Assembly (NCBI GenBank): GCA_021372535.1
Contig: JAJFUH010000059.1
Span: 1-64,000, forward strand
Source: a bacterium
GTDB taxonomy: Bacteria > Latescibacterota > Latescibacteria > Latescibacterales > Latescibacteraceae
Length of the DNA stretch: 64,000 bases
Reading direction: 5' to 3'
Below, in pieces: positions 8,138 to 16,906 of the stretch. The notes under the pieces were generated by a model. It did not search any database. It saw only the letters and a list, made by a program, of their open reading frames with translations, and had not been told where the DNA came from. Numbering within the stretch: the first letter of the stretch is position 1; each line of letters opens with the position of its first letter. A program made the translations under genes and the position numbers.

Positions 8138-9751
8138 TCAGACGCCCCATTCGTGCATATAGCCCTCTATAAAAGATTTACTTGCTTCAGTATTATACCT
8201 GTATGGTGCAACTTGCCACCATAATGCTAATAACCATGGTCTTAACGCTAATTGTTCAGGTATGAGATCCTTTTTCGATTTAAGTGCTTCAGCTTTAAGA
8301 TCAGACCACATATATGTTGATGGATACACCTTGCTTATATCTATCCCTGAATCAAATTTATATGTGCAATATTCCCATGGGTTATCAGGCAAACTACACC
8401 GATGTGATATTTTTGTAAAATCAGGCCACAACATTTTACAATGCTGTTTCAAATTTGTTCGTACTAATAAATGAAACAAAGGTTCTAAAGTATATGAAGA
8501 TCCATTAAAAGATTCTCTACTAATGGTACTAGCTTTATCCAAATTATTTTTAAAACGCAATACTTCATCGAAACTATAATATGGATTCACAAGACAAGAA
8601 TTACTGTTCGGCTGATTTCTTGCTATTAAAGTAAATACAAGAGATAAAATGTCTTCATCTACTTTAGAGGTAGGATCATGTTTTCTACGCCAAATAAGCC
8701 AAGGTACAATGTTTGCAACCGCGCCCTCCCCCCACAAGTACTTATCTTTTTGTCTTTTAAGCAACCATTGTGTTAAAATTTCTCGATTTTGATCGTCTAA
8801 ATAATGATTTTTCTCATCCATAATTGCAAGACAACTAAGTAAACCTAATAGTATTGTGAGACGCCAACCATAGATTTCGTTATCAGTTAGTCCATCTCCT
8901 TCAACAAGGTGTCTGCGATCTTTAACTTCATGCCATAAACCTACAAGGGCATCACCTGCTGCTTTCTCAGCTAATATCAATGTTTCTATCGCAACACCTT
9001 TTAGTTCAAAACCATGTTTTTCTCCAGCTGCGATGATGCTTACTGCTAATAATATCCATGCTGAAACGACTGCAAAATGGTTCTCAATTTCTAAAAAACA
9101 AGAGGTTACAATCCCTATTAAAAGAGCAGAACTTGTGACAACACGATAAAACTCTGATTTACTAGATATATTGTTAGAGAATGAATTTAGTTTTAAGACT
9201 TTTTGTATAAGCGATGAAAGCTTCTTAGTAGGAAGAACATCATTGGGATTTGTAAGATAAAGTTCAAGAAGCAACCGTACATCATCGAGTTCACTTGGCC
9301 AAAGTGATGTTCCTAGATCTTGGCACCAACGTATCAAATCACCTCGAGAAATAAGAGAAATATTTGATAAATATCTACCACGATTCAGGTCATCTACGGC
9401 TCGTTGAACTTCTTCCTCAAAGAAACCGTTACTCACAAGATATGATTTATGAGAATCACTTGGAAATCCTGGGAAAACTACAGGTTGACTTATTAACTGA
9501 ATTAACTGTGGCTGTATATCTCTACGAAACTCGCATAATCCCATTCTTCCCCCAGGATTTCCTTTTAGTTGAAATACACAACCAGATCCATCTGGAGCAA
9601 TTGCATACACATCTTTACCAAACTCAAGGCCAGTATGGCGAGTACTGTGCACAACTCTATAGCCTTGAGCAGTAAGAATCTGCACAAATACTGGTTGATA
9701 ACTACGTTCACTCGCACTATCCAACCAGTTCTCTATGAGCTTCTCTATCAC
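8138..9751 (-). CDS. PD-(D/E)XK (Mrr-like) nuclease-domain protein of an AT-rich cassette
   Basis: A 537-aa protein with an N-terminal restriction-endonuclease-like domain. GLEFGKDVYAIAPDG supplies Glu43 and Asp47, and VFQLKG supplies Gln61-x-Lys63, giving the D-x(13)-Q-x-K spacing of Mrr/PD-(D/E)XK enzymes. The remainder is helical, with two hydrophobic stretches near 205-222 and 226-243 that may be membrane or buried helices, and no family I recognise. The start is a GTG at 9751, overlapping the upstream gene by 35 nt with AAGGA ahead of it. Codon use is much richer in A/T than neighbours, suggesting horizontal acquisition. A defence or mobile-element role is inferred only from domain type, composition and gene pairing. 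Confidence 0.75.
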   Translation of the reverse strand: MIEKLIENWLDSASERSYQPVFVQILTAQGYRVVHSTRHTGLEFGKDVYAIAPDGSGCVFQLKGNPGGRMGLCEFRRDIQPQLIQLISQPVVFPGFPSDSHKSYLVSNGFFEEEVQRAVDDLNRGRYLSNISLISRGDLIRWCQDLGTSLWPSELDDVRLLLELYLTNPNDVLPTKKLSSLIQKVLKLNSFSNNISSKSEFYRVVTSSALLIGIVTSCFLEIENHFAVVSAWILLAVSIIAAGEKHGFELKGVAIETLILAEKAAGDALVGLWHEVKDRRHLVEGDGLTDNEIYGWRLTILLGLLSCLAIMDEKNHYLDDQNREILTQWLLKRQKDKYLWGEGAVANIVPWLIWRRKHDPTSKVDEDILSLVFTLIARNQPNSNSCLVNPYYSFDEVLRFKNNLDKASTISRESFNGSSYTLEPLFHLLVRTNLKQHCKMLWPDFTKISHRCSLPDNPWEYCTYKFDSGIDISKVYPSTYMWSDLKAEALKSKKDLIPEQLALRPWLLALWWQVAPYRYNTEASKSFIEGYMHEWGV

Positions 9752-10313
9752 GCCATTCCATCCTTTTTCGCTCCATTAATTCATTATACCGTTTTTGTAT
9801 TTCTGGATTAGTTTCAATTTCCTTCATTACAAGTTTAACTTTATCAGAGTGTTGAGGATTAATAATCATTGTTAATTGATGATGTTTTCCTGTTTCATCA
9901 AAATTTATCTGGATTTTTTCTAATACAGCAAATAAAGCTTCGACATCAAATGGTTTTCCTTCATAGTTAATGGATTGGCCAGCAGCTTCAATAGAATCAT
10001 TTAGTGTTCGAAGTAAATTTCCGCTTATTTTATTTGCCAAAGTATCAGCAATAGTGTTCATTTTCGTGATAATATCCTGATGTGTAAGATGTGGAATTTC
10101 ATCGTAAGGTAAGGAAATCTCACTAGTGGATTCTATAATACTAGAATCTTCAATTGTCCCATCAGCTCTTATCATGCGAAATAGGTTTCCCTCATGTATA
10201 ATTTTTCTGGGTGTTATTTTGAAAACACCAATTCTTGCATTAACCTGGTTATCAATATACTGGTTAAAAATTTTCCGAAGGTCTTTTTTAAGATTTGGTA
10301 AGTCTGGAAGCAT
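9717..10313 (-). CDS. Uncharacterised partner of the nuclease gene
   Basis: A 198-aa soluble-looking protein that I do not recognise. It has no signal peptide or membrane helix. It has mixed alpha/beta composition, with a charged C-terminal helix (IETNPEIQKRYNELMERKR) that may be a coiled coil. The ATG at 10313 (MLPDLPNL) has GGGAT just upstream; a TTG 12 nt earlier keeps the frame open. Its 3' end overlaps the nuclease GTG start by 35 nt, so the two are surely co-transcribed and probably co-translated. It shares the low GC of the nuclease. It might be a sensor, specificity factor or immunity protein, but nothing in the sequence decides this. Confidence 0.65.
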   Translation of the reverse strand: MLPDLPNLKKDLRKIFNQYIDNQVNARIGVFKITPRKIIHEGNLFRMIRADGTIEDSSIIESTSEISLPYDEIPHLTHQDIITKMNTIADTLANKISGNLLRTLNDSIEAAGQSINYEGKPFDVEALFAVLEKIQINFDETGKHHQLTMIINPQHSDKVKLVMKEIETNPEIQKRYNELMERKRMEWRDREAHRELVG

Positions 10314-10325
10314 ATTATCCCACAA

Positions 10326-10617
10326 TGCAGTAGATAAATTGATAATAAAAATCTTTTCATCATAACAAAGAATAATGTATATATTTTCATCTCTGAAATC
10401 AATCCATTTCTTTGAGGATTGGTTTTAGTTCATACTTCTCCCAAAATGGGCATATCATTGCCCGCACATACCGGAACGCTTAGAAGAGCGGTGTCATCAG
10501 GCTTTTAGATTTTATCAGGATTTACAGGATAGTGGTACAGATTTACAGGATAGGGATCGGCTCATTAACTCGGGCAAGCATGCCTTGCTCGAAAAGGTTT
10601 CACACCTTTTCGGCCTA
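10326..10617. other. Intergenic region with decayed repeat fragments
   Basis: No gene is evident. It contains near-duplicate phrases (tttacaggatag at two places, about 10520-10555) of a short dispersed repeat type. A small hairpin (gaaaaggt, ttcac, accttttc) lies near 10590-10611. It forms the upstream border of the AT-rich cassette. Confidence 0.4.
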
Positions 10618-10668
10618 GAATCGCGGGAGTGAATGATTTTTGATCTCGCCGATTCCCACAGGCTTTCC
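10618..10668 (-). pseudogene. Relic of an oxidoreductase C-terminus
   Basis: Read on the minus strand, these 51 bases encode GKPVGIGEIKNHSLPRF. The intact gene at 11154-12323 ends with almost the same sequence (GKPVGIGEIENHSLPRF). No reading frame continues upstream. This is a remnant of an additional Gfo/Idh/MocA copy, consistent with repeated duplication and loss at this locus. Confidence 0.75.
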
Positions 10669-10717
10669 ATTTATCGATACCAATCATACCCTACCGGATA
10701 TTTAGGCGCGATAACGG

Positions 10718-10930
10718 TTACACATGGAGAGCAAGGTCTTCGAGGGTCACTTTCTTGAATACTTCTTTGCTTCCGAACCTTTTGACTGCGTCCATTATTT
10801 CGATTCTCGCAATCTGTCCTTCAGAATCGTAATCCACGGCGATGCCTTCGGCTGCATGCTCAGTGGTAACCGTCGTTTCGATGAAACGGATATATAGAAC
10901 ATCCACCACGGAATCGTATGTTATTCTCAT
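10718..10930 (-). CDS. DUF2283 family small protein
   Basis: A 70-aa protein matching DUF2283: MRITYDSVVDVLYIRF, TTEHAAEGIAVDYDSEGQIA and IEIMDAVKRFG are the family's conserved blocks. AGGA lies 5-8 nt before the ATG. Members often sit beside DUF4258 proteins and are suspected antitoxin-like partners. Here no companion gene is present on either side; the neighbours are a relic oxidoreductase fragment and a repeat. The C-terminal half (KRFGSKEVFKKVTLEDLALHV) is longer than the minimal domain. Function unknown. Confidence 0.8.
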   Translation of the reverse strand: MRITYDSVVDVLYIRFIETTVTTEHAAEGIAVDYDSEGQIARIEIMDAVKRFGSKEVFKKVTLEDLALHV

Positions 10931-11007
10931 TTATTCCTTACTTTTAACCCAAATAATTCAAAACAATATTTTAACGCAAAGACACAAATATATATAAACG
11001 ATTATTT

Positions 11008-11136
11008 ATACTATCTTTAGTAATTATTAATCGTTAACATCTGTAAAAAAAGATATATAAAAATAAATCCGCGAAAATCCGCCCAATCCGCGAAAATCCG
11101 TGTTCTATTAAAATTTATGAATAGATCGAGTTAAAA
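11008..11136. repeat. Dispersed repeat R2, copy a
   Basis: An AT-rich block (actatctttagtaatta) followed by tandem aatccgcgaaaatccg units and a tail ending tttatgaatagatcgag. A close copy lies at 26177-26298 and a partial one at 19151-19197. It lies just downstream of the oxidoreductase genes. No TIR was identified. Confidence 0.75.
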
Positions 11137-11153
11137 AATAGGAACAAGAAGCA

Positions 11154-12323
11154 TCATGCCTTCTCGGTCTCGAATCTTGGAAGCGAATGGTTTTCGATCT
11201 CGCCGATTCCCACAGGCTTTCCGCCCTCGACACCCGATTTGTGGGCCATGAGCATCACCGCGACCTTCTGGAGAATCGTCTCACCGTCCTCGGGCGAGAT
11301 TCCGGTCTCGAATGTCTGCCCGATAACGCGCAGGAACGGGAGCCAGAGATGCTCGTCAACGTTCGCGCCCGATGATCCTTCCCAGAGGACGCCCTGTTCG
11401 ACAATATCCTTGTCGAGGTGAACCTTGATCCAGTTGCGCCAGGGCTGGCCGAACCAGGTGGAAGCGACGCCGACGACGGGGTTGCGGTCCGCGGCGATTT
11501 TTTCATACTCGAGATGGGTCATGACCGGCGGTATGGACAGCGGGTCCTCGTCAGCCGGCCAGGACATGCCGTGTGTCGAGCACTTGATGACCCTGCCGCC
11601 GACGAGCATCTGGGCGGTTTCAAGGATATGCGGCATGTAGGAACAGAAATTGGCGGTCGAACCGTCCACATAGTAGTGCTGGATAATCTTGGGATCGATG
11701 CGCGACTTGGCGACCTGGAACTCATTCATCCACGGCACACAGGAGCCGGTGATGAGCGGGCATTCGTTTTCCTTTGCGAGGCGGACGATCTCGCGGGCAT
11801 CCTTCATGTTCCATGCGACGGGACGGTTGATAAAAACCGGTTTGCCCTCCTCGAGGAACGGCCGTGCGAGCGCGAGCGATTCCTGCGGGTCCATGATGAA
11901 CACCGCATCGACGAGCTTCACCATGTCCTCGGGGTTCTTGACGATGTTTTTGACTCCGAGGGTCTTGGTGAATTTATCCAGACTCATGTAGTTGCCGAGC
12001 TCCTTCACACGTGACTGTTTCCATGTGTCGGTGCCTTTCAGGGAGCCGAGGTACATGTCCTCACGTCCCCAGACCGCCACCACATGCATGTTTGTCCGCG
12101 GCGGCACGGAGGGCTCGTTGATCGCCCCGGTATACGCCATCGCATGCGAATAGGGACCGAGACCGACCATGCCGACTCTCAGGAGATCGCGCTTGAGGTT
12201 GACTCTTTTTCCGGGAGCCGGTTTACGGGCATGAACCTCGCCTGCTGCAAGACCGGCTGTGGCGCCTGCTGCTGCGGCTGTTTTCAGAAATTGACGTCTT
12301 TTTATAGTATCCTGTGTTTTCAT
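11154..12323 (-). CDS. Tat-exported Gfo/Idh/MocA-family oxidoreductase
   Basis: A 389-aa protein with a twin-arginine leader (KRRQFLKTAAAAGATAGLAAG), so it is probably folded with its NAD(P) and exported. The Rossmann entry is RVGMVGLGPYSHAMAY. Where the family normally has EKP, with the catalytic Lys, this protein reads FINRPVAWN, so Lys is replaced by Arg. The C-terminal substrate domain includes THLEYEKI and ENHSLPRF. GAGAGGG precedes the ATG. It is 12 bp downstream of another family member and ends a three-oxidoreductase minus-strand array. Substrate unknown; a sugar or cyclitol is usual for the family. Confidence 0.88.
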   Translation of the reverse strand: MKTQDTIKRRQFLKTAAAAGATAGLAAGEVHARKPAPGKRVNLKRDLLRVGMVGLGPYSHAMAYTGAINEPSVPPRTNMHVVAVWGREDMYLGSLKGTDTWKQSRVKELGNYMSLDKFTKTLGVKNIVKNPEDMVKLVDAVFIMDPQESLALARPFLEEGKPVFINRPVAWNMKDAREIVRLAKENECPLITGSCVPWMNEFQVAKSRIDPKIIQHYYVDGSTANFCSYMPHILETAQMLVGGRVIKCSTHGMSWPADEDPLSIPPVMTHLEYEKIAADRNPVVGVASTWFGQPWRNWIKVHLDKDIVEQGVLWEGSSGANVDEHLWLPFLRVIGQTFETGISPEDGETILQKVAVMLMAHKSGVEGGKPVGIGEIENHSLPRFETEKA

Positions 12324-12335
12324 GATTGTACCCTC

Positions 12336-13397
12336 TCATTCAGGAATCTCATTCCAGTGTTCTATACGGATGGTGGGCATACGGTAATCTCCGACCTCGT
12401 CGATATCGACGGGGTGGCCGCCTTCGTTCGCCGATTTAAATGCTGCTATGACAACCTTGAGTTTCTCCAGAATATCCTCATGGGTTTCAATCGATTTATT
12501 GGTAGTGAAAACCTCCTGAAGACTTATAAGAAAATCACGGAATGTAATCTCCATATTCGACCAGTTCGTCGTACCTTCGAGAATGGTATGGTCCTGGTAA
12601 TATACGCGGTACCATTCCATTTCTCTTTTAAAACCACCGAGATTCAGTATTCCTTGTATGGGCGGTTTATCCCCCCGCGGGGCATATTCGAGATGGATCC
12701 GTGAAACGGGAACATCGTGGGGGTCATAACCCTTCGAGCCATCCCAGCCATGGAGGGAAACTTTCTTCACTCCGCCTCCGATGAGACGGTGCAGGGGTTC
12801 GAGGCCGTCATTCGCATACGAGGTGAAGAAACCGAGCGAGGTCGAGGCGAAAAAGCTGGCGATATTATCGCGCCTCACCCGTTCATACCTGATCAGGCTT
12901 TCCTGCATATCGACGGTAAACGAACCCGAATATACCGCCGATCCGGTGGATTTGGCGAGATTCAGGATACGTTCGCAGGTGGGCACATTCACCGCCACGG
13001 GGCTGCACAGGAAGATGGGCATCCCCTTTTTCAGAAACGGCTCGGCAAGCTCGTACGACCGGTCGAAATCCATGATCATCGCGGCGTCAACCTCGTCGAC
13101 CATGTCATGGAAATCCTTGCAGACATTGGGGATACCATTCATTTTTGCGATTTCCTCCGGAGACTGCTCTTTGCCGGTCCAGAAATCGAGCATCTTTTTG
13201 ACAAATTCCGGTTTACCCTTGTAATTCCTTGAATAATCATCACCCCAGATATGGGTAACCCGCATGTTGAGAAAATTGTAATCACGGTAAATGTTGTTGA
13301 TGACCCGGATGTAATGGCCGTAAAACGAGAACGGCCCCGTTCCTACCCACCCGACCCGGATTACTTTCTGTGAAGCCGGAAACTTTTCCGATGGCAT
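12336..13397 (-). CDS. Gfo/Idh/MocA-family oxidoreductase, tandem duplicate 1
   Basis: A 353-aa cytoplasmic protein without a leader: Rossmann motif VIRVGWVGTGPFSFYGHY, then VDAAMIMDFDRSYELAEPFLKKGMPIFLCSPVAVN. The EKP catalytic motif is replaced by CSP, so the usual Lys is absent. It is closely similar over its whole length to the gene at 13689-14753, a tandem duplication, and it also resembles the Tat-exported paralogue downstream. GGGAG lies upstream of the ATG. Because the Lys is missing in both duplicates, they may have a changed chemistry or a non-dehydrogenase role. Confidence 0.86.
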   Translation of the reverse strand: MPSEKFPASQKVIRVGWVGTGPFSFYGHYIRVINNIYRDYNFLNMRVTHIWGDDYSRNYKGKPEFVKKMLDFWTGKEQSPEEIAKMNGIPNVCKDFHDMVDEVDAAMIMDFDRSYELAEPFLKKGMPIFLCSPVAVNVPTCERILNLAKSTGSAVYSGSFTVDMQESLIRYERVRRDNIASFFASTSLGFFTSYANDGLEPLHRLIGGGVKKVSLHGWDGSKGYDPHDVPVSRIHLEYAPRGDKPPIQGILNLGGFKREMEWYRVYYQDHTILEGTTNWSNMEITFRDFLISLQEVFTTNKSIETHEDILEKLKVVIAAFKSANEGGHPVDIDEVGDYRMPTIRIEHWNEIPE

Positions 13398-13430
13398 AGC
13401 ACACTCCCGAATGAAATGCTTAATCGTTAT

Positions 13431-13679
13431 TTAATGTAGAACTCCCAATTTTTCCTGTCTGATGAACCGGTACAAATCCATAGAAAACCCGTCGGGCAAT
13501 TCCTTAAGTACAGATAGGTTTCCTCTGTTCGAAACGAAATTATGATTTACATGACCATGACGCTTAATTAAAATCGCACAGAGTATCTGTTTATATAAAT
13601 CGTAATCGCCCGATTCGCAAGTGTTCTTTTGATATTTTACAAGCCCGGAAAACTCAGGAAACAGTAGCGATTTCTCCAT
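13431..13679 (-). CDS. Small hypothetical ORF between the duplicated oxidoreductases
   Basis: An 82-aa frame, MEKSLLFPEFSGLVKYQKN..., lying exactly between the two oxidoreductase duplicates and ending with QEKLGVLH. No known domain, signal peptide or membrane helix is evident, and no strong ribosome site was found. Composition is a little more AT-rich than its neighbours. It could be a real short gene, or an insertion remnant left when the array was duplicated. Weak support. Confidence 0.35.
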   Translation of the reverse strand: MEKSLLFPEFSGLVKYQKNTCESGDYDLYKQILCAILIKRHGHVNHNFVSNRGNLSVLKELPDGFSMDLYRFIRQEKLGVLH

Positions 13680-13688
13680 AATCCCCGG

Positions 13689-14753
13689 TTATTCCGGAAT
13701 CTTATCCCAGTATTCGATCCGGACAGTTGGAAGGCGGTAATCACCGATCTCGTCGACATTGACAGGCCGGTTACCCTCGTTGGCCGATTTATATGCCGCG
13801 ATGACAACCTTCAGCTTCTGCAGAATATCATCGTGCGTTTCGATCGACTTGTTGGTAGTGAATACTTCCTGAAGATTTATCAGAAAATCCCGGAACATGA
13901 GCTCACGGCTGTCCGGCCGGTTTGTCATGCCCTCGAACACGGTATGGTCATGATAACAGACTCTGTACCACTCGTATTCGTTCTTGAATCCGCCGAGGGT
14001 CAGCACCCCCTGAATCGGCGGCTTGTCCCCCCGGGGCTCGTACTCGATATGGATTCGCGACACAGGGATGCCGGTGGGATCGTATCCCCTCGATCCATTC
14101 CAGCCATGGAGCGAGACCGTTCTCGCGCCGCCGCCGATGAGACGATATACCGGTTCGAGTCCGTCGTTCGCATACGATGTGAAAAAGTTATGGGTGGTCG
14201 AAGCGAAGAACGAGGCGATCTCATCACGCCTGATCCTCAAATATCGCGACTGGTTCTCGTGCATGTCCACAGTGAACGAACCGGAATACACCGCAGACCC
14301 GGTGGCGGCCGCCCGATCGAGAATGCGTCTGCATTCGGGAACATTGACAGCCACCGGACTGCACAGAAAAATGGGCATCCCCTTATCGAGAAACGGCTCG
14401 GCGAGCTCATACGACCGGTCGAAATCCATGATCATCGCGGCATCGACCTCATCCGCCATATCGTGAAAATCACTGCATACGTTAGGAATGCCGCACATCT
14501 TCGCGATACCCTCGGGGGATTGCTCGTCGCTCTTCCAGAAATCGACCATCTTACGGACATATTCCGGACTTCCACGGTAATTCCGCGCATAATCATCGCC
14601 CCAGATATGGGTGACGCGCATGTTCATGAAGTTGTAATCGCGGAAAATGTTGTTGATGACCCGGATATAGTGGCCGTAAAAAGAGAACGGCCCCGTGCCG
14701 ACCCAGCCGACACGGATGACTTTCTGCGAGGAAGGGATGACTGCTGACGGCAT
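13689..14753 (-). CDS. Gfo/Idh/MocA-family oxidoreductase, tandem duplicate 2
   Basis: A 354-aa paralogue of the 12336-13397 gene, identical at most positions by eye: VIRVGWVGTGPFSFYGHY, INNIFRDYNFMNMRVTHIWGDDY, and IFLCSPVAVNVP in place of EKP. AAGGG lies 6-10 nt before the ATG. It is the first gene of the array and is divergent from the UroD-family gene at 14902, with about 150 bp of shared upstream DNA. Like its twin it lacks the catalytic Lys. Its substrate is unknown. Confidence 0.86.
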   Translation of the reverse strand: MPSAVIPSSQKVIRVGWVGTGPFSFYGHYIRVINNIFRDYNFMNMRVTHIWGDDYARNYRGSPEYVRKMVDFWKSDEQSPEGIAKMCGIPNVCSDFHDMADEVDAAMIMDFDRSYELAEPFLDKGMPIFLCSPVAVNVPECRRILDRAAATGSAVYSGSFTVDMHENQSRYLRIRRDEIASFFASTTHNFFTSYANDGLEPVYRLIGGGARTVSLHGWNGSRGYDPTGIPVSRIHIEYEPRGDKPPIQGVLTLGGFKNEYEWYRVCYHDHTVFEGMTNRPDSRELMFRDFLINLQEVFTTNKSIETHDDILQKLKVVIAAYKSANEGNRPVNVDEIGDYRLPTVRIEYWDKIPE

Positions 14754-14901
14754 ACAATACCCTTTCTATTCGTGCATACGTGTATTATGTTGATTCCCAT
14801 GAGATGCATTTTTACGTACCAAAAAATAACGATTATCCGGTATATGCAAGCATTCTTTTTTATATATTTTATACTTCACTGCCAAACGTCAGGATTAAAG
14901 A

Positions 14902-16155
14902 ATGAAACACTTTGAACATCACAGCGTTCCAATGACTCCTCTCTCCCGCATGGACATCGCCATGCACAAGGGCATACCCGACCGCGTGCCCGTTATGTGC
15001 CAGCTTTCGCTCGGTCACTATCTTCTCAATACCGGCATCGCTCCCGCCCGTCTCTGGCACTGCACCGAAGCCTTCGTCGAAGCCCTCGTCACCCTCAGGA
15101 ACCGGTACCGGTTCGACGGCATCCTTATCAACCTCCCGGGACACCCGGAAAACTGGCAGGAAGAAATGCTTCGGATCGAGTCGAAATCCGACGCCGAGAT
15201 CGTCCACTGGAAGGATGGCTCTTATACCCTGTGTCCCTCCGACGACAATGTCCAGTGCTTCCGCGTGCATCCGCAGACCGGCGAATACATCCGCGATATA
15301 AAGCTCCGTCTGTCAGTGGACGAAGTCGATGTCGACAGGCTCTTTTACGAAAATCCCCACACGAACGGCGGCCTCAAGTATCCTTACCATTTCTACGACA
15401 TCGCGCGGGGATACCGCGATCCATCGAAACCGGAGGAGTGGTTCCCCGAGTATGAGTTCCGGGCAATCGGGCTGCTCAGGAAAGCGACCGGCGGAACGGT
15501 GAGCATCCACGGCGAATTTTTCAGCCCGTTCACTCAGTTCATGGAGCTGCTCGGGTATGAAAATGCGCTCATCGCTCTTTTGACCCATCCGGACAAGAGC
15601 AGGGCAATCCTCGACCGCTTTGGCGATGGTTGCGTATATTACGGCCGTGAGCTCGCCCGCCACGGGGTCGATGCAATCCTGTGCAGCTCGGCGTTTGCGG
15701 GCGCCGGATTCATTTCGCGGAAGATGTACGGAGAGTTTGTCCTGCCTTACGAAAAGAAGTGCTGGGACGGGATCAAAGCAGAGTTTCCCGATCTGCCCTG
15801 TTATACCCACACCTGCGGGGCAATCGGCGACCGTCTCGACCTCATGGAGGCGACGGGACTGGACGGCATCGATACGCTCGATCCGCCTCCGCTCGGTACG
15901 GTCGATCTTCAAGAGGCAAAGCGGCTCCTCGGAACAAGGGTCTTTATCAAGGGCAACATCGACTCGGTGAACACCCTGCTCCACAAAGACCTCGAAGCGG
16001 CGAAGGATGACATGAAACAGCGCATCGCATGGGGCAAGCCGGGCGGAGCGTACATCCTCTCGACCGCCTGCAGCGTCGCTCCCCGTGTTCAGCCCGACCG
16101 TCTCGAAGCGCTCGTGGATATATGCGAGAAATACGGGAGGTATGAAGCTGAGTAA
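14902..16155 (+). CDS. Uroporphyrinogen decarboxylase (UroD)-family protein, probably a methyltransferase-type paralogue
   Basis: A 417-aa protein of the URO-D fold: N-terminal IAMHKGIPDRVPVMCQLSLGHYL, a barrel with IHGEFFSPFTQFMELLGYENAL, and a C-terminal YTHTCGAIGDRLDLMEATGLDGIDTLDPPP. The HTCG motif resembles the metal-binding His-x-Cys of MtaA/CmuA-type corrinoid methyltransferases more than true HemE, and this genome's heme route bypasses HemE. AGGA lies 7 nt before the ATG. It is divergent from the oxidoreductase array, suggesting shared metabolism of some small substrate. Substrate unknown. Confidence 0.82.
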   Translation: MKHFEHHSVPMTPLSRMDIAMHKGIPDRVPVMCQLSLGHYLLNTGIAPARLWHCTEAFVEALVTLRNRYRFDGILINLPGHPENWQEEMLRIESKSDAEIVHWKDGSYTLCPSDDNVQCFRVHPQTGEYIRDIKLRLSVDEVDVDRLFYENPHTNGGLKYPYHFYDIARGYRDPSKPEEWFPEYEFRAIGLLRKATGGTVSIHGEFFSPFTQFMELLGYENALIALLTHPDKSRAILDRFGDGCVYYGRELARHGVDAILCSSAFAGAGFISRKMYGEFVLPYEKKCWDGIKAEFPDLPCYTHTCGAIGDRLDLMEATGLDGIDTLDPPPLGTVDLQEAKRLLGTRVFIKGNIDSVNTLLHKDLEAAKDDMKQRIAWGKPGGAYILSTACSVAPRVQPDRLEALVDICEKYGRYEAE

Positions 16156-16906
16156 CTGAGTTAAAAGGGTGAGAAAGCATACATACAGCTTTACGAAATG
16201 TATTATTTCATGTTCCTTATGAACCATAAAATCATAAGATAAAAATGACTTTTCGTCCCTTTTTAATCCGGTTACTAAAAAAATCAACCACAAAGGCACC
16301 ATGACACCAATAGAGATATAAGAGATTATTTATGCTGTTATTTTTATAATCGCCCCGAATAATTCGTAAAAAGAACTGAAAATCACCCCATTTTTTCTGC
16401 ATCGAATCCCGTTGTAATCCCTTTTCCCCCCGATTAGCTGTGTTGCATCGCAACAGGTTAAGTCGGCGGACAAGCACACGTTCAAGAATTGATCTGATTA
16501 ATCATTTTTAGTAAATATTTTCTCATTATTTCAAATATTTGTGATCCGCATCACATTTTAATCTCCAAAGCCACTATATTAATAACAGTACTATTCATAA
16601 TATAATCATGGTAATAGATTTGTTATCGAATTATTGGATAATAATCTGTAATTATATGTACCTCTGTATCACCATGATTTAAATAATTGAAATATTTGAC
16701 AGGTATATTCATTCAACGGATACAATCATGAAAATGATTATTCTGTTCAACGATAAAAAGATATTCATCACCGACACAACGAGCACCCCCTTCGAAGATG
16801 TGCTTTTCTTCCCGCATTGGGGGCCGTACGATATATACTGATATGATGTAGACCGGGGAGGGAGTACATTCGTGATTACGCCCCTCCTTTTTACGAGGTG
16901 TAAAGA
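16156..16906. other. Long AT-rich intergenic region
   Basis: About 750 bp with no convincing gene. A phrase aaccacaaaggcaccatgac near 16288-16307 belongs to a common short dispersed repeat type also traceable near 10974 and 25943. A 37-codon frame (16728-16841) lacks a clear ribosome site and is not called. The immediate upstream of the next gene carries GAGGTG. Confidence 0.4.

Noticed and set aside
14902-16155. UroD-family protein as true HemE
   Set aside because: The HTCG motif and the complete Ahb route argue for a methyltransferase-type paralogue. This is inferred, not proven.
16728-16841. 37-codon frame MKMIILFNDKKIF...
   Set aside because: No clear ribosome site, AT-rich and too short to tell from chance.
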